A DNA stretch of 30,710 nt, from assembly GCA_023130215.1 (NCBI GenBank), contig JAGMAN010000106.1, positions 1 through 30,710 on the forward strand, given 5' to 3'. The notes beneath the pieces were generated by a model. The model ran no database searches, was not told the origin of the DNA, and was given only the letters and a program-made list of their open reading frames with translations. Source of the stretch: a bacterium (GTDB lineage: Bacteria; NPL-UPA2; JAGMAN01). A program made the translations under genes and the position numbers. Shown here one piece after another: positions 17,037 to 23,131 of this stretch (positions within the stretch are counted from its first letter, which is position 1; each line of letters opens with the position of its first letter).

Positions 17037-18251
17037 ATGAGAATAGTTAAGGGAAAAGCTTTAATCTTATCAATTGTTCTTGTAGCTTTCTTGGTGCGAT
17101 TAGTCTATATTATTGCCTTTAGAGAGCATATCCTCACTTTTAGTGAAAACGTGCTTGGAGATACTCAGCAATATGTGCTCATGGCTGAGAACCTTCTATC
17201 GGGGAAAGGTCTTATGATATCCCCCGCTCGCTTAGCCTACAGACCTCCTCTCTACCCCATGTTTCTGGCCGGCATCTACTATCTATTTGGCAGTGGTTAT
17301 TGGCCGATAAGAATAGTTCAGATTATCCTGGATTCCCTTAGCTGTATCATAGTGTATATTTCAGGCAGGAGTATCTTTAATCCAAAGGTGGGAATATTAG
17401 CTTCCCTCATTTGTGCCTTTTATCCCTTCTTTATCTATTATACCGGCTTTGAATTGACGGAAACGCTGTTCATTTTTCTAATAGTCTTAGTTATGTTATA
17501 CTTCATAAAAGCTGCTGAGAATCCGCACCCCAAAAATTTCGTTCTTGCTGGAATTCTGCTGGGATTATCTAGCCTGTGCAGACCAGCGATGTTAGGCTTT
17601 TTTTTCATTGCTTCCGTTGGAATAGTAGTGACATTGAAAGCTAAAGGGATAGCCACAGTAAGGAACGTGGGAATTCTATTCCTGTTCTTTGCCATAACCA
17701 TAGCTCCGTGGACCATTCGAAATTACCTCGTCTTTCGTCGATTCGTTCCAGTCACTGCTGTCAGTGGAAAAGTTCTCTGGGAGGGAAATAATCCACAATC
17801 AATGGGAGGACCCTGCCAATACTGGCCAGAGGAGATTAATGGGTTGTCTGAAATTGAGCAGGACCGTTACTTAGCCAGAGTAGCAATTAAACTCATTAAA
17901 CATAATCCTACACGATTTGTTAAGTTAATGGGAGTTAAGTTTATAAGGTTCTGGAATGTTATTCCCAATGCTCGTCAGTATTCCAGGCCAAGAGATAAGA
18001 TTATTAGCCTCTCATCATATGGTCTAATCTTACCGTTTAGCATTGTAGGAATGCTTCTATCTTGGAAAATATGGAGAAAAAGCCTGATGCTCTATCTGTT
18101 AATTGCATACTTTACTTTATTACATATGGTCTTCCTGGCCTCGATAAGGTATCGAGCTCCGATTATGCCTTTCGTCATTATCTTTGCTGCTCACGGATTG
18201 TGGTTAGCTATTAAGCGCGTTAACCGCATCAAGGGAGATATAGTTAAATGA
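17037..18251 (+). CDS. GT39-like (GT-C) membrane glycosyltransferase
   Basis: The 404-residue polytopic inner-membrane protein resembles the ArnT/PMT (GT39/GT83) group, which uses polyprenyl-phosphate sugars as donors on the outer face of the membrane. The N-terminal TM helix (10-28) is followed by the first periplasmic loop with the expected acidic residue in ENVLGDTQQYVLMAENLL (Asp42) and RPPLYPMFLAGIYYLFG (69-85). About nine further hydrophobic segments follow. The large C-terminal periplasmic domain of full-length ArnT is absent. The gene starts 1 nt after the asnB stop and overlaps the next gene by ATGA. A polyprenyl-phosphate sugar synthase-like GT2 lies two genes downstream and could supply its donor. 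Confidence 0.8.
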   Translation: MRIVKGKALILSIVLVAFLVRLVYIIAFREHILTFSENVLGDTQQYVLMAENLLSGKGLMISPARLAYRPPLYPMFLAGIYYLFGSGYWPIRIVQIILDSLSCIIVYISGRSIFNPKVGILASLICAFYPFFIYYTGFELTETLFIFLIVLVMLYFIKAAENPHPKNFVLAGILLGLSSLCRPAMLGFFFIASVGIVVTLKAKGIATVRNVGILFLFFAITIAPWTIRNYLVFRRFVPVTAVSGKVLWEGNNPQSMGGPCQYWPEEINGLSEIEQDRYLARVAIKLIKHNPTRFVKLMGVKFIRFWNVIPNARQYSRPRDKIISLSSYGLILPFSIVGMLLSWKIWRKSLMLYLLIAYFTLLHMVFLASIRYRAPIMPFVIIFAAHGLWLAIKRVNRIKGDIVK

Positions 18252-18949
18252 GAGATGCTTTAAAAAACCTAAATGCAATGTCGTTAGCTCCAAATTATAA
18301 TAATTGGATATTCAGTAATATCAAGCCTTACATAGGACAGAGAATTCTGGAGGTTGGTTGTGGAATTGGAAATATGACCCAATTTTTCATTGACAGGGAG
18401 AAGGTTATATCTATTGACATTTCTGATGAGTGCTTAGATATTATCAAGGATAGGTTCTCACAAGAGACTAATTTTCAAGCTCTTAACTACGATGTATCTA
18501 GTGATAAAGTATTAGAACTTAACAGGCACAGAATCGATACTATTATCTGTATAAATGTCTTAGAGCATATCAGGGATGACAGTAAGGCACTGAGAAACAT
18601 GTATCAGATTTTGAATAATAAAGGCAAATTAATTTTGCTGGTGCCAGCATTTGAGAGGTTATACGGAACGATTGATCAGACTAATCGTCACTATAGAAGA
18701 TACGAGAAAATCGAATTAAAGAGAAGACTGTTAAAGTGTGGTTTCATTATCCATGAGGAATCTTACCTGAACCTTCTCGGAATACCAGTCTGGATTCTAC
18801 ACGGAAAAATCCTAAGAAAATTGGTTCATCCACAAAGACACATCCATTTCCTTGATAAATTTGTGCCTCTGGGGGCAAGATTGGAAAGGATAATCAGCCC
18901 ACCAGTTGGCCTCTCCATATTATACATCTGTTTGAAGGGAACATTATGA
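18248..18949 (+). CDS. Class I SAM-dependent methyltransferase
   Basis: The 233-residue protein has motif I ILEVGCGIGNMTQFF (33-47), the acidic strand-2 end VISIDISDE, and IDTIICINVLEHIRDDSKAL followed by LILLVPAFERLYGTIDQTNRHYRRY. The last stretch is characteristic of a methyltransferase subfamily often encoded beside polyprenyl-phosphate glycosyltransferases. ATGA overlaps join it on both sides to the GT39-like and GT2 genes, so the three are produced together. The likely target is the sugar transferred by its neighbours or a lipid-linked intermediate. Confidence 0.83.
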   Translation: MRDALKNLNAMSLAPNYNNWIFSNIKPYIGQRILEVGCGIGNMTQFFIDREKVISIDISDECLDIIKDRFSQETNFQALNYDVSSDKVLELNRHRIDTIICINVLEHIRDDSKALRNMYQILNNKGKLILLVPAFERLYGTIDQTNRHYRRYEKIELKRRLLKCGFIIHEESYLNLLGIPVWILHGKILRKLVHPQRHIHFLDKFVPLGARLERIISPPVGLSILYICLKGTL

Positions 18950-19632
18950 GAAAGCTATCGGTGATAATTCCTATTCATAATGAGATGAGGACTTTAAGGG
19001 AGATCTTCAAAAGGGTGGAGGCAGTTAATTTAGATAAGGAGATCATAATAGTTGATGATGCCTCTTCTGACGGAAGCACTGAAATATTAAAAGAGATAGG
19101 GAAGAAAAATAATGATATCAAGGTATTTTATCATGAGAGAAATATGGGTAAGGGAGCAGCTATTCGAACGGCGATTAAATATATTACTGGAGATATAATC
19201 ATTATTCAAGATGCAGATTTAGAATATAATCCGGATGACTACCATAGATTGATAGAGCCAATTGTTGAGGGGAAAGCATCGGTCGTTTATGGGTCGCGTA
19301 ATTTGAGAAATAATAAGCGCTCATATTTCAGGTACTATTGGGGAGGCAGATTCTTAAGCTGGTTAACAAACAGGTTATATGGTACAAGGCTAACGGATGA
19401 ATCAACTTGTTACAAAACATTTCGTGCTGATGTTCTGAAGAAGATAAAGTTAGAGTGTGCCGGATTCGAATTTGACCCGGAAGTAACAGCAAAAGTTTGT
19501 AAGTTAGGCTATAAGATAAAGGAAGTTCCCATATCATATAATCCTCGGAAATTGGAGGAAGGCAAGAAAATAAGATGGACAGATGGAGTTGTAGCTGTGT
19601 GGACATTGGTTAAATATAAGTTTAAGGATTGA
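18946..19632 (+). CDS. Polyprenyl-phosphate sugar synthase-like GT2 (DPM1 type)
   Basis: A compact 228-residue GT2 without C-terminal membrane helices. It contains LSVIIPIHNEMRTLREIF (4-21), IIIVDDASSDGSTEIL, ERNMGKGAAIRTAIKYITGD, the metal site IIQDADLEYNPDDY (86-99; Asp89 and Asp91), the YGSRNL stretch, TDESTCYKTF and GFEFDPEVTAKVCKLGYKIKEVPISY. This set of motifs is the signature of dolichol/undecaprenyl-phosphate mannose or glucose synthases, which transfer a sugar from a nucleotide donor to the lipid phosphate. The product would feed the GT39-like enzyme two genes upstream. The short-form soluble architecture resembles DPM1. The sugar is not determined. Confidence 0.85.
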   Translation: MRKLSVIIPIHNEMRTLREIFKRVEAVNLDKEIIIVDDASSDGSTEILKEIGKKNNDIKVFYHERNMGKGAAIRTAIKYITGDIIIIQDADLEYNPDDYHRLIEPIVEGKASVVYGSRNLRNNKRSYFRYYWGGRFLSWLTNRLYGTRLTDESTCYKTFRADVLKKIKLECAGFEFDPEVTAKVCKLGYKIKEVPISYNPRKLEEGKKIRWTDGVVAVWTLVKYKFKD

Positions 19633-19651
19633 GAAAGAGGTGAAGATCTAA

Positions 19652-20908
19652 GTGGGAAAGATAAGAATCCTGCATATCATAACCCGGCTGATTTTGGGAG
19701 GGGCGCAGGAGAATACTATTTTGACGGTGGATGGGTTGAATAAGAGGAGGAAGAAGGAAGGTAGTATGAAGGGGAAAAGCAAGAGGAATGAAGATGCGGA
19801 GTATGAGGTGGACTTGGCTAGCGGGCCGCCCATTGGACCGGAAGGGAGCCTGGTGAAGGATGCAAAGGGTAGGGGAATCAATTTGATTATGGTTCCGGAA
19901 ATGAGGCGGGAAATTAACCCATGGCAGGATTTGGTGACATTCATCAAATTATACCGGTTGATTAAGAGGGGAAATTATGATATAGTGCATACGCATAGCA
20001 CTAAAGCTGGAATCTTAGGAAGGCTGGCTGCCAAACTGGCTGGGATTAAGGTGATAGTTCATACCATTCACGGTCTGCCCTTCCATGAATATCAGAATAA
20101 GTGGTTAAATCGTTTTTATGTCCTTTGTGAAAGATTAGCGGGTATTTTCACGGATAAAATAATTACGGTAGCAGAAGTGATGACTGAGAAAGCCTTAACT
20201 GCTAAGATTGCTCCGAGGGAGAAGTTTGTTACCATTTACAGCGGGATGGAACTGGATAAGTTCTTAGGGCGAGAAGTTGAGGTTGCGGATGAAAGAAAGC
20301 AGATGGAGGTAGGGCCCGGCGTGGAAGCGGCTAAAAAGAGAAGAGAGTTAGGGATAGAAGAAGATGCTCCCGTGGTGGGTAAGATAGCCAGGCTGTTTCA
20401 TTTGAAGGGGCATAAATATTTATTGGAGGCAGCTGCCCATATAGTGAAGGTTTATCCAAAGGCAAGATTTCTCTTAGTAGGTGATGGAATCTTAAGGGAG
20501 AGATTGGAAAGGCAGACACAGGATTTGGGCATAAGGGAAAACGTCATTTTCACTGGGCTGGTGCCCAAGGAGGAGATTCCAGGGCTATTGAGCGTTATGG
20601 ACATTGTCGTCCATACCTCCTTACGGGAAGGACTGGCCCGGGCGTTGCCCCAGGCCTTAGCTTCTGGAAAACCAGTCATCTCCTTTGATATTGATGGAGC
20701 CAGAGAGGTAATCATGGATGGTGAGACCGGCTATTTAGTTCCAGCCAGGGACTCAAGGAAGTTAGCTGAGATAATAGTAAGACTTTTAGGAGATAAAGAA
20801 AAAGCAAGGAGAATGGGTGAAACTGGAAGGAGATTAGTTGATCCCAATTTTAGAGCTGAAATGATGGTGGATAGAATCGCTGGTGTTTATGAGGGACTCC
20901 TGAGATGA
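19652..20908 (+). CDS. Glycosyltransferase family 4 (GT-B) with an inserted purine-rich segment
   Basis: The 418-residue GT-B enzyme has an N-terminus RILHIITRLILGGAQENTILTVDGL and acceptor-domain motifs YDIVHTHSTKAGILGRLAA and VHTIHGLPFHEY. The donor domain has VVGKIARLFHLKGHKYLL, FLLVGDGILRERL, VIFTGLVPKEEIP and LREGLARALPQALASGKPVIS. The second Glu of EX7E is Gln here, which I believe is normal in this subfamily. The product is about 30-40 residues longer than the usual 370-380. Residues 33-50 (RKKEGSM...NEDAE) interrupt the expected GLNKR-YEVDLASGPP junction, and a second charged linker (about 208-228) separates the domains. It starts with GTG at 19652, with GAGGTGAAG upstream, and overlaps the next gene by ATGA. 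Confidence 0.85.
   Translation: MGKIRILHIITRLILGGAQENTILTVDGLNKRRKKEGSMKGKSKRNEDAEYEVDLASGPPIGPEGSLVKDAKGRGINLIMVPEMRREINPWQDLVTFIKLYRLIKRGNYDIVHTHSTKAGILGRLAAKLAGIKVIVHTIHGLPFHEYQNKWLNRFYVLCERLAGIFTDKIITVAEVMTEKALTAKIAPREKFVTIYSGMELDKFLGREVEVADERKQMEVGPGVEAAKKRRELGIEEDAPVVGKIARLFHLKGHKYLLEAAAHIVKVYPKARFLLVGDGILRERLERQTQDLGIRENVIFTGLVPKEEIPGLLSVMDIVVHTSLREGLARALPQALASGKPVISFDIDGAREVIMDGETGYLVPARDSRKLAEIIVRLLGDKEKARRMGETGRRLVDPNFRAEMMVDRIAGVYEGLLR
19742..19801 (+). repeat. Probable purine-rich in-frame insertion in the GT4 gene
   Basis: The stretch is almost entirely A and G on the + strand and encodes a Lys/Glu-rich segment at a surface loop where related GT4 proteins go straight from the first helix to the EVDLASGPP strand. 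AAGAGGA occurs at 19742-19748 and again at 19781-19787, exactly 39 nt (13 codons) apart, as a possible duplicated target. In purine-rich DNA such a 7-mer repeat may be coincidental, so the insertion is less certain than the one in asnB. Confidence 0.45.
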
Positions 20909-21867
20909 AAGCCTTGATTACCGGTGGAGCGGGGTTTATTGGCTCCCATCTTTGCGAGGAACTTCTGAGAAGGGGAGATGAGGTTACCGTCATAGATGAC
21001 TTATCTACCGGGCGGAGGAAGAATATCAAGCACCTGGAGAGTAATAAGAATTTCAAGTTTGTTGAGGGCACTATCTTAAACTATGAACTGATGAAAGGCT
21101 TGGTTGATGAATGTGACATTGTTTATCATTTAGCCGCGGCTGTTGGAGTGAAGTTTATCATTGACCACCCACTTAAGTCTATGCAGATAAATGTGCGGGG
21201 GACAGAGAATGTCTTAGAGCTTGCCAGTAAGGACAAGAAGAAGGTGCTTCTTGCCTCCAGTTCCGAGATATATGGGAAGAAAGAAAATGGTCTTTTTAAG
21301 GAGGAAGATGACAGGGTATTGGGGACGACCACTATAAGCAGGTGGAGCTATTCCTGCACCAAGGCATTGGATGAATTTTTAGCCCTGGCTTACTATCGGG
21401 AGAAGAGATTGCCAGTGGTTATCGTCCGGCTCTTCAATATCTGCGGACCCCGACAGACGGGAAGGTATGGAATGGTCATTCCCCGTTTTATAGAACAGGC
21501 CCTGAGTGGAGAACCAATAACCATTTATGGTGATGGTAAGCAGACACGAAGTTTCACCTATGTCGCTGATGTAGTAAAAGCTATGACTGAGCTGACCAAT
21601 CATCCGAAGGCAGTAGGGGAGATATTTAACCTGGGTAGCGGGGAGGGAATCACCATATGTGAGTTGGCTAAGAAGATAAGGGAGCTAACCAATAGCCGGT
21701 CAGAGATCGTTTATATTCCTTATGAGAAAGCTTACCAGGAGGGATTTGAAGATATGAGGCATCGGGTTCCGGATATCAGTAAGGCGGGCAATCTGATTGG
21801 CTACTGGCCACAGATGAAGTTAGATGATATGCTGAAGAAAATCATCCAGTCAGTCAAACAAGAGTAG
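20905..21867 (+). CDS. NAD-dependent sugar-nucleotide epimerase/dehydratase (extended SDR)
   Basis: The 320-residue protein is an extended short-chain dehydrogenase acting on an NDP-sugar. The NAD-binding motif GGAGFIGSH is at 7-15, with DDLSTGRRKN (31-40) after strand 2 favouring NAD. LAAAVGVKFIIDHP, LLASSSEIYG (115-124, catalytic Ser/Thr region) and the active-site pair Tyr149-Lys153 (YSCTK) are all present. RLFNICGPRQTGRYGMVIPRF and TIYGDGKQTRSFTYVADV are typical of UDP-glucose 4-epimerase, UDP-glucuronate decarboxylase and GDP-mannose dehydratase relatives. Which of these reactions it performs cannot be settled by eye. It supplies an activated sugar to the glycosyltransferases. Its stop codon lies at the very edge of the repeat that fills the next gap. 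Confidence 0.85.
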   Translation: MKALITGGAGFIGSHLCEELLRRGDEVTVIDDLSTGRRKNIKHLESNKNFKFVEGTILNYELMKGLVDECDIVYHLAAAVGVKFIIDHPLKSMQINVRGTENVLELASKDKKKVLLASSSEIYGKKENGLFKEEDDRVLGTTTISRWSYSCTKALDEFLALAYYREKRLPVVIVRLFNICGPRQTGRYGMVIPRFIEQALSGEPITIYGDGKQTRSFTYVADVVKAMTELTNHPKAVGEIFNLGSGEGITICELAKKIRELTNSRSEIVYIPYEKAYQEGFEDMRHRVPDISKAGNLIGYWPQMKLDDMLKKIIQSVKQE

Positions 21868-21950
21868 CGAGCAGAGAATAGCAAGCAGCGAGAATAAAAA
21901 ATCTCTCTACTCGTTTCTTGCTACTCGCTACTTCCCGAGCGAAGTGAGGG
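21863..21950 (+). repeat. Imperfect inverted and direct repeat element in the epimerase-WecA gap
   Basis: Perfect 9-bp arms AGTAGCGAG (21863-21871) and CTCGCTACT (21924-21932) enclose a second imperfect pair, AGCAAGCAGCGA (21880-21891) with TCGTTTCTTGCT (21911-21922), 10 of 12 paired. The left half is itself a tandem of TAGCGAGCAGAGAA- and TAGCAAGCAGCGAGAA-like units. CGAGCGAAGTGAG follows at 21936-21948, and its GAGGG end (21946-21950) serves as the ribosome-binding site of the next gene. There is no T-run, so it is not a classical terminator. It is probably one copy of a dispersed repeat family. Confidence 0.7.
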
Positions 21951-21957
21951 TTATATT

Positions 21958-23055
21958 ATGTGGAACTGGGTCTACGTTTATATATTTTGTTTTTCTCTTA
22001 TCCTTTCTCTTGCCTTTACTCCCTTAGTCCGAAGGGTAGCCATTAGATTCTCTCTCTTGGACAGGCCACAGGGAAGAAAACTGCACCTCACAGCAAAGCC
22101 GCTTCTGGGGGGAGTGGCCATCTATCTGGCCTTTACATTGACCATTTTAGCTAACTTAGCAGTAGTAGCCCTCTTGAGGCAGAAGCCACAATTAATGAAC
22201 CTTTTGCCGCAAGTAATTGGAAATCGCTTAGCCGGAGTGGCCATTACCCACCAGAGGCTCTTAGCCATTCTCCTGGGAGGCACTTTTATCCTCATATTGG
22301 GGCTATTAGATGACCTTAAAGAGGTCTCTCCCAAGATTAAATTGATGGGGCAGTTTCTGATCAGCTTCCTTTTAATTCTCTTTGGAATTAAGGTGACTTT
22401 ATTCCTGCCAAGTTTTTTGGCTATACCTATTACTATTATCTGGGTGGTAGGAATTACAAACTCTCTGAACCTATTGGATAACATGGATGGTCTGGCTGCC
22501 GGAGTGGCCGCTATCGCCTCTATTATCTTCTTCTCCGTAGCCTTACAGCAAGGACAGTTCTTTGTCAGTGCCATACTCTTAGTCTTTGCCGGGAGCCTCC
22601 TGGGCTTTCTCCCCTATAATTTCCATCCAGCCACTATCTTCATGGGAGATGCCGGAAGCATGTTCATTGGTTTTATCCTGGCTACTTTGACTGTACTTAG
22701 CACCTATTATACAGAAGCCAGTCCAACCCCGCTCCCCCTAATTATGCCACTTCTCATCTTAGGAGTTCCACTCTTTGATACCTTCTCAGTTATCCTCATA
22801 AGGTGGAGGAGAGGGGACCCAATCTTTGGCGCTGACAAAAGGCATTTCTCCCATCGCTTAGTTGGCTTGGGGCTGACTCAGAGGCAGGCTGTACTTCTGG
22901 TCTATTTGGCTACTTTCTGTGTGGGTATTAATGCTACTTTGCTTAAGTCGGTGAAAATAGCTGGAGGTGTAGTCATACTGGTCCAGGCACTGGCCATCTT
23001 TGGGCTGATCATCTTCTTAGAGGTGGCTGGAAGTAAGGGTAATCAGAGAGAGTGA
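21958..23055 (+). CDS. WecA/TagO-type polyprenyl-phosphate N-acetylhexosamine-1-phosphate transferase
   Basis: The 365-residue polytopic membrane protein (about 10-11 TM helices) belongs to the MraY/WecA/TagO/RgpG family. It transfers a HexNAc-1-phosphate from a UDP-sugar onto undecaprenyl phosphate and so starts a lipid-linked glycan. The diagnostic motifs are LDRPQGRKLH (34-43), LLDDLKE with Asp118-Asp119 (Mg site), NLLDNMDGLAAG (171-182), FMGDAGSMFIGF (228-239) and the cytoplasmic loop KRHFSHRL (294-301), whose HxxHR form points to WecA/TagO rather than MraY. The ATG at 21958 has GAGGG 7 nt upstream. It probably initiates the polymer assembled by the upstream glycosyltransferases. Confidence 0.9.
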   Translation: MWNWVYVYIFCFSLILSLAFTPLVRRVAIRFSLLDRPQGRKLHLTAKPLLGGVAIYLAFTLTILANLAVVALLRQKPQLMNLLPQVIGNRLAGVAITHQRLLAILLGGTFILILGLLDDLKEVSPKIKLMGQFLISFLLILFGIKVTLFLPSFLAIPITIIWVVGITNSLNLLDNMDGLAAGVAAIASIIFFSVALQQGQFFVSAILLVFAGSLLGFLPYNFHPATIFMGDAGSMFIGFILATLTVLSTYYTEASPTPLPLIMPLLILGVPLFDTFSVILIRWRRGDPIFGADKRHFSHRLVGLGLTQRQAVLLVYLATFCVGINATLLKSVKIAGGVVILVQALAIFGLIIFLEVAGSKGNQRE

Positions 23056-23060
23056 TGTAC

Positions 23061-23110
23061 GGAGAGAAATTAGGGAGAGAAACGAGAGAGAATAGATAAA
23101 GGAAGAGAAA
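23061..23110 (+). repeat. Purine-rich degenerate tandem repeat in the WecA-ligase gap
   Basis: GGAGAGAAA occurs at 23061-23069 and 23074-23082, followed by GAGAGAGAA at 23084-23092 and AGAGAAA near 23104. The gap (23056-23131) is otherwise featureless apart from a short hairpin, CTGGC-AGGGGC-GCCAG (23117-23132), which puts a G-rich ribosome-binding-like sequence in its loop just before the GTG start. Confidence 0.45.
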
Positions 23111-23131
23111 TACCGGCTGGCAGGGGCGCCA

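Noticed and set aside
22122-22574. Reverse-strand open frame of 150 codons
   Set aside because: It is the complement of the WecA-like gene, whose catalytic motifs fix the coding strand; the Arg/Lys/Pro-rich translation is typical of an antisense shadow.
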